From Ophiodon elongatus (Eukaryota > Chordata > Actinopteri > Perciformes > Hexagrammidae): a stretch of DNA of 64,000 nucleotides. Location: positions 1,484,501 to 1,548,500 of the forward strand of contig JACSYO010001999.1 of assembly GCA_016806645.1 (NCBI GenBank), given 5' to 3'. Shown piece after piece: positions 1-10,200 of the stretch. The notes beneath the pieces are model-generated. The model had not been told where the DNA came from, searched no databases, and worked only from the letters and a program-made list of their open reading frames with translations. The translations under genes were made by a program, and so were the position numbers. Numbering within the stretch: position 1 is the first letter of the stretch; each line of letters starts with the position of its first letter.

Positions 1-280
1 TAGTCAAGTTATCGTCAATAGCAGCGACAATTTTTCTATTCAGATAAGAGTCACACAGATATATTTTTTTTAAATGACAGTCCGCAAAAACGACAACGTG
101 CACTACGCACACTGCAACACAACTGATCAAGTACAGACGTTCCTCTTATTGTTTATGAGGATAAAGGTTAAATTCCCGTCAGTTTCATGCAGAAAAGCGA
201 TGGTGATCAGCTGAGAAGAGTCAAGTCATGGAGTGGAAATTAGTCATTTCTTCCACATTTCATCATGTGTATTGACAAGC
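1..280. other. Unique non-coding sequence
   Basis: AT-rich sequence without a convincing open frame, simple repeat or recognised family. I see nothing to annotate here. Confidence 0.5.
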
Positions 281-430
281 AAATATCTTTTTGGGGATTT
301 TGGACTGTTGGTCAATCAAAAATTGAAAATGTCACATTGGGTTGTGATGGAAATGTTTCATAATTTGTCACAATTGGACTAAATGATGGATGAGAAAAAT
401 CTCAAATATAGAAAACTAATAGTCACAGGA
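281..430 (+). repeat. Interspersed teleost repeat fragment (TTTTGGACTGTTGGTC family)
   Basis: The stretch has the order AAATATCTTT, TTTTGGACTGTTGGTC, AAAATGTCACATTGGG, then a GATGAGAAAAAT tail. I recall this as a common fish interspersed repeat that usually ends in ATTAATCGA-type sequence. The copy is diverged and truncated. Family name and boundaries are uncertain; only one copy is seen in this window. Confidence 0.5.
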
Positions 431-769
431 ATGGGTTTTTGGTTAATTGGTTTTATGTAAAAGAGAGACGAATCCCTCTACATCAATGACAAATCTACTT
501 CTCCATATGAGGACTCAACCATTTCTGAACTCAAGGTATCATGTCAAAAGCACACACAGGCTCAGGTATGCATGAACTGAGTTCATAATAAAGCTCCACA
601 GAAGAAGGAACGTGGAGTTGAATCCCTCCAGGAGCACACAGGGAAGCCAGTCAACTACATCGGCACACAGTGGGAAAATGAAATGTTGTGTTCAACAGCC
701 ACATAAACTGTTCAGTTTCCTCGGTTTCACAAGAGGAAAGAATTTGAAACAGTGCACAGAGAGGCGAGG

Positions 770-814
770 CACACACACACACGCACACACACGCACACAC
801 ACGCACACACACAC
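770..814. repeat. Interrupted (CA)n microsatellite
   Basis: About 45 bp of CA dinucleotides broken at regular intervals by CG (CACACACACG pattern), suggesting an older array with point substitutions. Confidence 0.95.
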
Positions 815-940
815 ATAAATGCTGAAAAACAAACCCCATAGATACACACAAAAATCCGCCGACTCAAACACACACATAATATTTCACACAACCAATTTCA
901 CAAAACCACACACATAAACACTCAAACCCCCCTCCGCCCC

Positions 941-963
941 ACACCACCACCACCACCACCACC
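941..963. repeat. (ACC)n trinucleotide repeat
   Basis: About seven uninterrupted ACC/CAC units, directly after a C-rich run. Confidence 0.9.
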
Positions 964-1496
964 GCATACACACAGGCACAAGCTGCCACGAATACACACA
1001 CGTGCACCCCCACACACACAAACGCAGAGCGAAGAAGTGTATGTATGCAGCGAATGGCTCCGTTTCTCTCATTAGGGAGAAGGAGCAGCCTGCAGCAAAG
1101 CCTCCTTTAGTCAGTCTGCTGAGATCTCTAAAACCAACAGCACTAGTCAGACAGAGAGAGGGGGGGGGAACAGAGCCGTCAGACACTGCATCTACGCTGA
1201 AAGAACAGTTAACGGGACTGAATGGAGGAGAAAGTGGAATCACAAGGAATTAAAATTGGTAAGAACAAGGTAGATGCAGAGCGTTTTCAAATGTACTGAT
1301 TTGACTTGCGCATGGAGCACATGCCGGACACACAGAACAGCCAATAGTAGCTGAGATACAGTATCTGGGATGGGCCAATGAGATCAAATTGGTGCTTTTC
1401 TGGAGCATTAATGCATGTCGATGGAGGAAAATACACTACAATCTGTCGGCTGATTTCTGTTTTTGCTCTATCAAGCGGGTATTGGTGGCCAAGTCC

Positions 1497-1788
1497 CAGC
1501 TCACAATGGCAACGTTAACATGCGGCTTTTTAGCAGGTATATTGTTTACCATGTTCACCAGCTTGGTGCAGCATGTTAGCATGCTATAATTTGCTGGTTA
1601 GCACTAGACACCGCTGAAACTAATGGCTTAAAGGTATTTCGTCATTAAGCAAAGTGTTGGCACCGGAGAAGGGGGATCACCAAAGTCAATAGGATTCACC
1701 ATCTGGGGACCATGAATGTCCGAACAAAATTGGAGTGGACTGACCGACCAACATTTGCATCCATAAGCTGCTAACGTGGCTAAAAAAA
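1497..1788 (+). repeat. Repeat family A, copy 1 (GGGGATCACCAAAGTCA percomorph repeat)
   Basis: Starts with the 'GGCAACGTTAACATGC' and 'TTTACCATGTTCACCA' blocks, continues through 'GTTAGCATGCTATAATTTGC' and 'GGTATTTCGTCATTAAGCAA', and ends with 'GGGGATCACCAAAGTCAATA', 'CTGGGGACCATGAATGTC' and 'GCTAACGTGGCTAAA'. The same order of blocks recurs elsewhere in the window (33840, 53165, 61045 and 61975). I recall it as one of the commonest percomorph interspersed repeats. No coding capacity is seen. Confidence 0.8.
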
Positions 1789-2469
1789 AAGCAGTACCTG
1801 GTTGAAAGCCAAAGTGGGACGGGTCTGAATGAAAACACCCACGGGAAAAAGACAAATCTGAGATAATGCATCTTGAGACCGGACTTGAGTACTAAACGCT
1901 GCCAAAGGTTTAAGAAGTGAACCCCATACACAGGATACATATTGCTTGAGTTTACGAGTCAGATGTGATTAATTGCAGCTGCACCAGTGAGTCTGGTCTG
2001 GATGAATGGAATAGTGGGGGAAAAACAACAACAGCTGTCTCATGGTGAAGAACTTGAAAAGACCTTAAATAACTTTTTAATATCATCTATAGGGTTGAAT
2101 TTAAATACACCGATTTCACTTTTTTGTCAAGGCCTTGTGAATATCCTGAAGGATGAGGAGAAACCAAAGCAGAGAGAGAATAAAGAGGCGGGGAGAGGAT
2201 AGCACAAAATAATGGCACACAGTACCTAAGCTGCGGAGAAAGAGAGAGAAATAGAGATAAATAATAGACAGCCCCATTAGGCAGAGGTTATTGAGTAAAT
2301 TTATCTCAACAGACAAAAGCTTCTCCTGTGGCTGTGTCACTGATGCCGCCACAAAACTCAACACTTTCTCTCCAATTTCACTACATTTGCACCCCCCACC
2401 CCCGTGTCAGTTTAAAAGCTGAATTGCCCGTTTCCATTGCCTTAAAATGGTTTCCCATGCATCATCAGT
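1789..2469. other. Non-coding stretch
   Basis: Unique, AT-rich sequence with a purine-rich patch around 2150-2260. No gene, RNA or repeat is recognised. Confidence 0.45.
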
Positions 2470-2770
2470 CTGTGAAGGTAGCGGTATGCGGGGCAATTTC
2501 AACGGCCGAGGAGATGCCTTCTGAACGGTGAACCTCGCGGTGTTTAAAGCGGATTTCAACATGCTTTTGACCCCCCGCGGCTCTCTTTGTCGTGGGGAAG
2601 TGGAAGCATTTACTATCAGCGCTACGCCGGTTTCTGTGTCTTATCAGCCACATCCTTCTTCAAGACAAAGCGCGGGGGCTGGCACGACGAAGGCGAAGGG
2701 GAGAAGGGGAAAACGCAGCTGGATTGGCGGCACCTCGCTCTGGGCAGCTGAAACTGAGCGGAGGAAGTTC
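2470..2770. promoter_or_regulatory. CpG-enriched stretch, possible weak CpG island
   Basis: CpG dinucleotides are clearly denser here than in the flanks (runs such as GCGGTATGCGGGG, CAACGGCCGAGG, CCCCGCGGC, CGCTACGCCGG, AAGCGCGGGGG). GC-richness and scarcity of stops also keep two overlapping frames open (2528-2890 and 2592-3017), which argues for composition and not coding. No initiator or splice pattern is convincing. Confidence 0.3.
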
Positions 2771-3066
2771 ATTTCTCAACTCCGGCAAGACTTTCATACA
2801 TCACAGCGCAAGCACAAGCAAAAGCTGCTACCTTCAAGCAGGAGTCAGAGACCTCTGTGCGCTGTGCTTCTGCTCACTCCTGTACTTTAGAGTAAGATCA
2901 ACGTCCACTCGAGATGTTGGGCCTCTCTGCACCGGAAGCCCCGTTGAGCAGTTTTGGTGCAAAACAGTCAAACAAAACATTTTTAAGCGCTTGCATAAAC
3001 TATGTAACAGGAAGTAACAAAAGAAAACACCTGCTGAGGTGTCCTTGAGCAAAACGCTGAACCTGG

Positions 3067-3068
<2 letters not shown>

Positions 3069-3132
<64 letters not shown>
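3069..3132. repeat. (AC)32 microsatellite
   Basis: 64 bp of perfect AC dinucleotides. It lies 84 bp upstream of a TG array in the opposite orientation (3216), so the two can base-pair if single-stranded. Confidence 0.98.
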
Positions 3133-3135
<3 letters not shown>

Positions 3136-3215
3136 GACAAAACTTTACAGCCACTCCTCCTTCACCAATGCAGGTTTGTGTTTGAAGAAGCACTCAACAA
3201 AATGAGATGAGCCTC

Positions 3216-3221
3216 TGTGTG

Positions 3222-3253
<32 letters not shown>

Positions 3254-3259
3254 TGCGTG
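3216..3259. repeat. (TG)n followed by (GTGC)n microsatellite
   Basis: About nine TG units run into a tetranucleotide GTGC/GCGT array of about six units. The alternating purine-pyrimidine sequence is prone to left-handed (Z) DNA. Confidence 0.95.
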
Positions 3260-5869
3260 ATAATCGGGGGAGTGTCATTGTATTCACTGACTCAGCACTT
3301 CTGCGCCAACTGTCATTCCGTCATTCCGCCTCACAGGAGGGCCGAGTGGAACCGGCCAGGATCCCTCTCAAAATGTTTGAAAGACGAGATCGATGGCACT
3401 CTCTGTTTTCCTTGTATTTTTCCCCCGGCTGGCAAATTGTTTCTGTTGGCAGCATGATGAAACACTAATCGTATAAATGCTGTTTTTTTTCCCCTTACTC
3501 TTTTTCTCCTTCTTTTCTTTGGTTAAAAAATTGAGGGATGTACATATGAACTGGACTCCTGGTGAGCTTTGTTTGGCTACACAGTTTGCGGGAGAAACCA
3601 AACAGTTGAGTAAGCCCTCGCTTGGCATCGCAGTGAAAGTGAAGTTACACTTTTAGGATACTGAGAACAATATATTCTTTGTACTGCAATTATAAATACA
3701 TATACATTGTTTCTTTTGAATCGCCCCTCGAACCATAGTTCTTTTCACCAATGTTAAACAAAAACACATAATTTGAACACAAGGCTAACTTTTAGCTAAA
3801 TGCATCCGTCCAAAAGTGCAGTAAAGAGTCCCTAGCCATGAAAACCCCACATTTAAGAGAGAAGAAACTCCACTGTGTAACACCCCTATGCCGCTGCTGC
3901 TGTTCATGTATAGCGTTCCTTAAACCCCCGGCTCTACCCAGAGCATCCACCTTTAGGCTCTGAGGAAGTTGCCCTTGGTCACTCCCCACTCAGTGCCCGT
4001 ACTGTAGCTTGCTGCTCCTCCATAATCCACAGCAGCCGTGTCTACGTGTTTGTCTGCTCCCAATCTGCTTCACGAGATACGGTTTTAAAGGGAAATCCAG
4101 GCGACGGACATCAAACTGATCTGGACTTTGTGGTCTGTGGACTCCTTTCTCCTCCTTCTCCCCAACCTACTGTAGCCTTCTCTCCTTGTTCCCTAACAAT
4201 GTTAATCACTTCCAGAAAGACCCAAAGTTGAATTGCACAACCTCAACCTCAAAGTCCCTTTGTTTTCTATCGGTCCCCCTACCCCCCTTTCCCGAGTCCT
4301 CTAATCTGAGTCACACTGACAGGAATACCGTCACTCTTTGCTCAACTCTTTGCCTCGCTGCTTCCAGCTCCATTTCCCTTCTCTCTCTCATCTTCTTCCA
4401 TTTCTCACTGATTAAAACCTCGCCTCGGTTGTTTACTGCACAACTTTACTCTCCTGACGCCCTGTTGCTTTCTCTTGTGTGTGTCTTTCTCTCCTTTCCC
4501 TCGCGTCCCTCTCAACCGAGACCAGAGCAAACTCATCGCCAGCTCGGTTTCAAGAGTTTGTCAAGATTCGATTACAAGGTGGGTTGAAAGATTACCAAAT
4601 AAAATTTGTTCGTCTTCAGACAGAATGGTGTAAGGCTAACATTAGAGAAAAACACAGAGTTTTCTAGAGATTCTTCATTGTATTTTGGATATTTTCTGAT
4701 CTGGAGAGGCTTTTCTAATTCTATTGGTTTTAACTTACCTTTTACTTTTTCCCCCAAAAAGTTAGGTAGAAATGTTCCCTTTCCTTTTGAGCTTCTCACA
4801 CCTTCAACATTCCAACTTTTTATTTTTTTTATTTTTCCTTTTTCCTTTTCTTCGGTGTCTCCTCTGGGTGCTTAGGTCTTTTTGTCCCAGTTGTTAAGCA
4901 GTCCAGACTGCACAGAACATAAGGCAGAAATTGGCCATTTGGGACAACAAACACAAGCTGTATGGTCTGCAGCAGCAGAAGAAGAAAACGGGTTGCTGGA
5001 ATTCTTTTAATTGCTGACAAAACAACGGCAGAATTATCCTTGCTCACACGTAGGGTAGGAAATAACTCCCCCGCCCGCCCCACAAGCCATTGGTCTCGCT
5101 CGGGAGTGCCGAGCGCAGATATGACAGCGGCAATCAAACGAGCTCCTATTTTTGAACCAGCAGGCTTGCGATTGTGGCAGTGGCAGCCACTCGGTTGCTA
5201 AATGCTGAGCGTCTTTTCCTCTTACCAGAGAAAACTGTTTCGATCTGCCTGCCCTGTTTGATCTGCCTTGGCCTTTCACTGCGGAGGCTGCATCAAAAAG
5301 GTGCCGGGGACTTAAAAGCGCCATCGCTTCATCTCTCTCTCTCTCTCTCGCTCTCCACCTCTCTTTCCCTTTCTTTCTTTTGCTCTCATCATCTTTTGCT
5401 CAACCTCTTCCTCTGTCTGTTCAGCTCAGACAGAAATTGGGAGATGTAAACACTTTGTCCCAGCCTCGTCAAAAAAAAGAGAAGAAATAAAATAAAAAAA
5501 ACGTGGCTCCTCCGGTGTAGTAGCACAAATGTTTATGTTGGAGAGAGCTGTAACGGTATGAGACTTTCACAGAATAACCATCTACTGTTATTATTAGTAT
5601 ACTATTTCTATCATCATTATTATTGTTGTTATTAATATTAATTTTATTGTAATTTACAGTTATCCTTAAAGGTTTGACGACAGAACATGTTACATCAACT
5701 GTGAGCTTTTAAAATATTGTCCCACCCTTATTTACAATTAACAATTAACATATACTGTAGGTGAGCAACAGCGCAGCCTGACTGCTACTATCTGTACCTT
5801 TAAAATCACACACACTTCTTTTCGATACCGTAGCTCTGAGAAATGAAGCAAACACACGGAAGTGCCAAG
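3260..5869. other. Non-coding stretch with pyrimidine-rich patches
   Basis: About 2.6 kb with no recognised gene. Pyrimidine-rich patches occur around 4140-4510 and 5330-5440 (with a short TC array at 5332-5349). An AT-rich segment with ATTATT runs lies at 5580-5660. Open frames such as 4186-4587 are serine/leucine/phenylalanine-rich products of the pyrimidine bias. Confidence 0.45.
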
Positions 5870-5961
5870 TCGATCCCCATATCAAAATCAGGCATCAACC
5901 TCCGGTTCCGACGAGTGAAGCCGATGCGGAAGGGTCTTAAAACTTGCATTCTCTCTACTGA

Positions 5962-5976
5962 CCAGCAGGGGGTGAC
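5962..5976 (+). promoter_or_regulatory. CTCF-like core motif carried by repeat family B
   Basis: CCAGCAGGGGGTGAC matches the vertebrate CTCF core (CCASYAGRKGGCR) at all positions but one (T for C after the G run). The site belongs to the repeat, so other copies may carry it too. Binding is not shown by sequence. Confidence 0.4.
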
Positions 5977-6326
5977 TCCTCCGGGTTCAAAAAGAAGTCT
6001 GATTGTATAGAAGTCTATGAGAAATTGACTCTACTTCTCTCTTCATTTATTACCTCAGTAAACATTGTAAACATGAGTTTATGGTCTCAATAGTTTCAAG
6101 TCTACTTCAATACAGCATGATGTTCATCTAGTAAATGATGGTCCGTTTAGAGTCAAATAGACCATAAAGAGAATGCTTTAGGGCGGGCTTACTGTGATTG
6201 ACAGGTCGCTGCCGCAACCATAGCTACCAGAGTATGCGGCATCACTATGTCGCTACTACTCCGCAGTCAAAATATGGTAACTTCCGTTTACTTGTTGCAA
6301 AAAGCCATAATGGTGACGGCCGTAAT

Positions 6327-6339
6327 CCAAGATGGCGAC
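6327..6339 (+). promoter_or_regulatory. YY1-like motif in repeat family B
   Basis: CCAAGATGGCGAC contains the YY1 consensus AAGATGGCG. It sits in the 3' part of the repeat. Functional status is unknown. Confidence 0.35.
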
Positions 6340-6430
6340 GGCCAAATCGCCAAGCCCGAAGCTTCACAACAGCTCTTCTGAAACCTACAAGTGACATCAC
6401 AGAGACCACGTCCATATTTTATACCAACGT

Positions 6431-7257
6431 ATGTATGATAGCTGTCAATGTTAATGCTTCGGTATACTGTTACAACCCCAATATAAAAGAGTCAATTTAA
6501 CAAAAGAAAAATGACCTCTACCTTCTGGACCACCAGTATCTATGCTGGGAGGGAGGTTATCTCCCAGGGACCATAACTTTTTTATAAATGGTCAGCTGTC
6601 CAAATTGAAAAGGATCTCTCCTCATTGACATGACTGACTTAGCCAATAGAAGGAGAGCGGAGTCAATCGTGCCTTTTGGTTCTAATCAAGTATGTAATGT
6701 CTCATTAACAAAGCTATACTGTTATATCCCTCTTAAGTCCATCGCTCTGTTGTTGCTGGTCTGAGCTAATGCTTCCAAAAGCAGTTAAAACAATCGGTGT
6801 TTGTGTGTGGGATTCAAACTGGTATTTTGCCATGTGCTATCGGCTTACGTGGCCGTCTATAGTCACCAGCGGCCTCGATAGGCGAGTGCGTGGCTCCGAC
6901 ACTGCTGAACCGGTGCTTCGGCTCCCGCTGGGGCCGCCCATGCAGCATTTTAATGTAGACTCTCAACGCACTATGAGTGAAAAACTCCCCCCTCCTCGGC
7001 TAAATGCCATTTTCATTACATCCATGTTGGATGGACCCTTGTTGTGGGTGTTTCTCAAATGGAAATCAGTTGAAACTGCTTTCAATCTGGTTTATTGCCC
7101 TTCCATTGCCAACTCTCCTCCTCGGTTTATCCATCACAGGCACTTGAGGTATGAAGCGGCTCGACGCAGACAGAACCGCAGGGATCGTCTGTAAGCTCTC
7201 AGCTCGGCTGGGGTCTGAGCCACTGGCACGACACTCAGCTGAACACCCACGCACCCA
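6431..7257. other. Non-coding stretch with a short CpG cluster
   Basis: Mostly unique sequence. CpG is locally frequent at about 6840-6940 (GGCTTACGTGGCCG, CGGCCTCGATAGGCGAG, GCTTCGGCTCCCGC). The frame at 6769-7194 crosses this region but has no recognisable domain and no splice or conservation evidence. Confidence 0.4.
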
Positions 7258-7275
7258 TCCACACACACGCACACA

Positions 7276-7326
<51 letters not shown>
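7258..7326. repeat. (CA)n microsatellite with CG interruptions
   Basis: About 69 bp. The 5' end is interrupted by CG steps (CACACGCACACACGCGC), followed by about 22 perfect CA units. Confidence 0.95.
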
Positions 7327-7328
<2 letters not shown>

Positions 7329-8225
7329 CCTGTGGCGGTTGGCGTTTGTCGCCTAAACACAGCGGCTTTCCAGCGAGGTGAGGCGGTGAGTCCAAAGAGT
7401 CCATTCTCACTTATAATGCAGCTCACAACGCTCGATGCCGAGGAAGCTCCAGAAGGAAGAGACTTGGGGCAACAGTCAACAAAGTCACCTCCATGAACCC
7501 AGAATGAGGCCGTTCACCTAAATACACCCCCATAAAAAAAAGGAGGACTGCAGTAATTTATGCACCAATTGATCCCAGAAAAAATGGAAAAAAACGTCTG
7601 TATCTACAGGCACTGCAAGTATGGAGTTCTTACAAAACACACATTAGGGGAAGTGTGACAAAGTTTGCTTATTTTAAATATGCGACTGAACACCACAGAC
7701 ACGGATGTCCCGTGAGAAGCGTCATCTCAGAACTTGTTTTAAATATGACTGAACCCTGGTTACTGGGCCCGCTGAATGTCTACAAAACCGAAAGGTGAAA
7801 ACATAGAGAGCGTGAGGGAAAAGATAATCCTCTCAGAACAAATTAATAATAAAAGACTCCAAGAATAAACTAGGTAATTAGGTTACAGGCAGCTCAACGC
7901 ACACGCAGCACTGTTGTCGTCGGGAGTCCGATTCTGACTCATTTCAGGGCTAGAACCCATTAAAAAAAAATGTTAAAAGAAAAACACAGCACGTGTCAGC
8001 AAGTGCGACAGGAACTGATATGTTCCACAGTTGTCATTGTGTCACTTTAACCATGCACGCAGTCACTTCGGATGTCACGCCTCAGCTCCAAAGTGGAGGT
8101 GATGTTCAGGGTTTCAGCTTATCAACGCGTCCCAGCACAGGCACATCATGACACACACGCTTAAGAGAGAGGGGGAGGCGTCTTTCTCCCCCCCCTCCCC
8201 CCGCCATACATCTCTTCTAGTTCCC
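7327..8225. other. Non-coding stretch
   Basis: AT-rich unique sequence with A runs. No gene, RNA gene or known repeat family is recognised. Confidence 0.45.
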
Positions 8226-8336
8226 ACATCATCTCTCTCTCTCTCTCTCACACACTCACACGCATCCTCGCGAGAGAGGAGAGAGATAAGAAGGGAGAGA
8301 GAAGGAGATGAGAGGAGATTCAGAACATGCAAAAAG

Positions 8337-8385
<49 letters not shown>

Positions 8386-8402
8386 GATTTTTTTTTTTTT
8401 TT
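8226..8402. repeat. (TC)n / (GA)n / (TC)n / T-run compound block
   Basis: A TC array (8228-8249) is followed by a GA-rich segment (8269-8318), a perfect (TC)21 array (8340-8382) and a T15 run (8388-8402). Adjacent opposite-sense TC and GA segments have the mirror and inverted symmetry expected of triplex or hairpin-forming DNA. Confidence 0.9.
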
Positions 8403-8551
8403 CTATGTGCCTTGGCAGCCAAACCGGTGGCTTGGCGCCCGTAGTCTCTCGAAATCAGCCCGTCTGCCTCACCTACGCATTTCAAGTCAAAAATTCATAA
8501 GGTGACACAAAACTGTCAGAGCATGTTGATGCGACTCCAAAATGATGAAGC

Positions 8552-8555
8552 TTTT

Positions 8556-8641
<86 letters not shown>
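8552..8641. repeat. T9(GT)40 microsatellite
   Basis: A T run followed by about 81 bp of uninterrupted GT, the longest perfect array in the first 10 kb. A CA array lies 155 bp downstream (8797). Confidence 0.98.
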
Positions 8642-8642
<1 letters not shown>

Positions 8643-8794
8643 TTGAGGGGAACACACAAACACACACGCACACACATCTGCACATGCACTCACACACACA
8701 GGTCAAACACTACACATATAGACACATTCAAACATTTACATTTTGCATCTGGACAAGCACAAATAGGCACACTGCTACACACGGGTACCAACTT

Positions 8795-8796
<2 letters not shown>

Positions 8797-8837
<41 letters not shown>
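8797..8837. repeat. (AC)20 microsatellite
   Basis: 41 bp of perfect AC units, complementary in sense to the GT array ending at 8641. Confidence 0.97.
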
Positions 8838-8838
<1 letters not shown>

Positions 8839-8864
8839 CAAGGCCGCATACATGCACTGATATA

Positions 8865-8884
8865 TGCGCACGTGCACGTGCGCA
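8865..8884. promoter_or_regulatory. Perfect 20-bp palindrome with two tandem CACGTG E-boxes
   Basis: TGCGCACGTGCACGTGCGCA is its own reverse complement and contains two abutting CACGTG boxes, the core bound by MYC/MAX, USF, CLOCK/BMAL and TFE-type bHLH factors. It lies at the edge of a CpG-rich stretch, just after a CA array. Binding is inference. Confidence 0.55.
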
Positions 8885-8886
8885 GC

Positions 8887-8894
8887 TTGCGCAA
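8887..8894. promoter_or_regulatory. C/EBP palindromic site
   Basis: TTGCGCAA is a high-affinity C/EBP consensus and a perfect palindrome, two bases downstream of the E-box palindrome. Confidence 0.45.
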
Positions 8895-9480
8895 AGAGTG
8901 TTTTCAAGTTCAAAAATTGGGTCTGGAGCGCAGCTGGACCGCTGTTGACGTTCGCACTGGGTTTAATCACATTTGTCGGTTAAGGATCATCGCAATAAAC
9001 CACAGCGGCCGCACATCCGAAACTGGCATCACCGTACCATTGCGACAAAACATTCCTATAACACTCCCGCGATGTGACAACCACTATATAGACTGGCCAT
9101 TAAAGCTCACGCATGCGGGAGATAATACAAATTAAAAAAAAACACCCCGGTGGAGCTCGTAGACACAAACAGCCCATTCATACAGCTACTTTTTGCAACC
9201 AAAATCCGCAGTTCCTTGCCAGTGAAGTACAGCAATCCTTCACCTTCAAACAACTTAGCCAATTCCAGGTAAAAAAAAATCAAAAGGTGGGACGTTCAGT
9301 CATTTTGGAGCTGGTGCTCATCCGCAACCTCCTCGTGCGTCTGGCTGCTTCTCCCCGGGTGCGCAAAACAAACCATGCGATGTGTCCAAGCGCCCAAAAA
9401 AAAAAATCAACAGAAAGCGGGATTTCTCCCGCAGCGCAGACTTGTGCTCATATTAGTGACATGAGAGAGACATCGGCGGG

Positions 9481-9633
9481 AGGTACAACAGAGGTACAAC
9501 AGAGGTACAACAGAGGTACAACAGAGGTATACAACGGAGGTACAACGGAGGTACAACGGAGGTACAACGGAGGTATACAACGGAGGTATACAACGGAGGT
9601 ATACAACGGAGGTACACAACGGAGGTACAACGG
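9481..9633 (+). repeat. Minisatellite, 11/13-bp units (AGGTACAACRG)
   Basis: About thirteen tandem units: four AGGTACAACAG, then a mix of AGGTACAACGG (11 bp) and AGGTATACAACGG (13 bp, a TA insertion), with one AGGTACACAACGG. The AG-to-GG switch and the 13-mer variants are grouped in blocks, as expected from unit-by-unit duplication. Frames crossing it on both strands translate into repetitive peptides and are not taken as genes. Confidence 0.95.
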
Positions 9634-10030
9634 AGGGCAAGGAGAGGGAAGGGTCGGAATGTCACCAACATTTCGGATGTAGGAAAGAATACCCCCCCCC
9701 AAAAAACCAAAGCTCCCAGATCACTGGAGAGGTGATTAGCAACCACAATAACAACAACCAACCCCCCCAAAAAAGTTTGCCTCTACTTACTGATTAAACC
9801 GCCCTTCGCGCTCGTCCTCCTTGGCATGTTTTGTCTTTTTTAAGATGTCAGAGTTGCAGCAGAAGACATTTCCATTCCCGGCGGGGCTTGTCAGACAGCA
9901 GCGGCGGCAGCGACAGAAGCAGCAGCAGCACCGGTTTCAAAGCTCAGCTCTGCAGTTCCGTGCGCACAGGACAGCAGCGATCAGCATGAATGAGAGGAGA
10001 GCTGCGGTTAGACTCCGGCATCCCCTGGTA

Positions 10031-10093
10031 GAGGGAGAGAGGGGAGAGAGGGGAGAGAGAGAGAGAGACAGCGAGAGAGAGAGACGGAGAGGT
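10031..10093. repeat. (GA)n-rich microsatellite
   Basis: About 60 bp of GAGAGA interspersed with GGGG, CAGC and CGG interruptions. Confidence 0.9.
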
Positions 10094-10106
10094 TAGTGAC
10101 ATGAGT

Positions 10107-10115
10107 GCGCCCCCT
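10107..10115 (-). promoter_or_regulatory. CTCF-like core
   Basis: GCGCCCCCT is the complement of the AGGGGGCGC core of CTCF sites. The left half of the motif is weaker (CAGCC in place of CCASY). It lies in the CpG-rich zone. Confidence 0.25.
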
Positions 10116-10200
10116 GGCTGCGGACGCGGGTACCGGCGGGTCGCCGGACGCACCGCTCCGTGGTGCGCATAGGCGGCAGCATCGGGCTCCTTGCAGTGTG

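Larger units (their letters stand above)
431..1496. other. Non-coding stretch with simple repeats
   Basis: Contains the CA array at 770-814, a CAC-trinucleotide run at 941-963 and otherwise unique sequence. Short open frames here (for example 884-1243 on the minus strand) run through the simple repeats and look non-coding. Confidence 0.5.
5870..6430 (+). repeat. Repeat family B, near full-length teleost interspersed repeat
   Basis: I recognise the order of blocks: 'ATGCGGAAGGGTCTTAAAAC', 'TTGCATTCTCTCTACTGACC', 'AGCAGGGGGTGACTCC', 'GTATAGAAGTCTATGAGAAA', 'TTATTACCTCAGTAAACATT', 'AGTCAAATAGACCATAAAGA', 'GTGATTGACAGGTCGCTGCC', 'CCAAGATGGCGACGGCC', 'GTGACATCACAGAGACCACG'. It is a frequent non-autonomous element of percomorph genomes. 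There is no coding capacity; an open frame inside it (6198-6500) is incidental. Boundaries are approximate. Confidence 0.75.
8860..9470. promoter_or_regulatory. CpG-rich, promoter-like zone, part 1
   Basis: CpG is dense at 8865-9080 (about 20 in 210 bp by hand count) and again at 9290-9450. It holds a palindromic double E-box, a C/EBP palindrome and a TATATA-like element (ACTATATAGACTGG near 9083). With the 9.8-10.2 kb zone it forms one of the two promoter-like regions of the window. No transcript can be assigned. Confidence 0.4.
9785..10200 (-). promoter_or_regulatory. CpG-rich promoter-like zone, part 2, with a weak first-exon candidate
   Basis: On the minus strand, a CpG-rich leader (10190 down to about 9830) precedes an ATG at 9825-9827 with A at -3. 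It opens a frame reading M-P-R-R-T-S-A-K-G-G-L-I and then meets GTAAGT (9785-9790), a consensus splice donor. The arrangement fits a short first coding exon of a vertebrate gene. An 11-codon upstream frame precedes it. MPRR-type starts occur in some zinc-finger proteins, but twelve residues cannot identify a family and no second exon was found. It could be chance. Confidence 0.2.

Noticed and set aside
6198..6500. 100-codon frame
   Set aside because: Lies in repeat family B, a non-coding element.
9113..9702. Open frames of 77-189 codons on both strands over the 11/13-bp minisatellite
   Set aside because: Repetitive peptides from the tandem array on both strands; no start or splice context.
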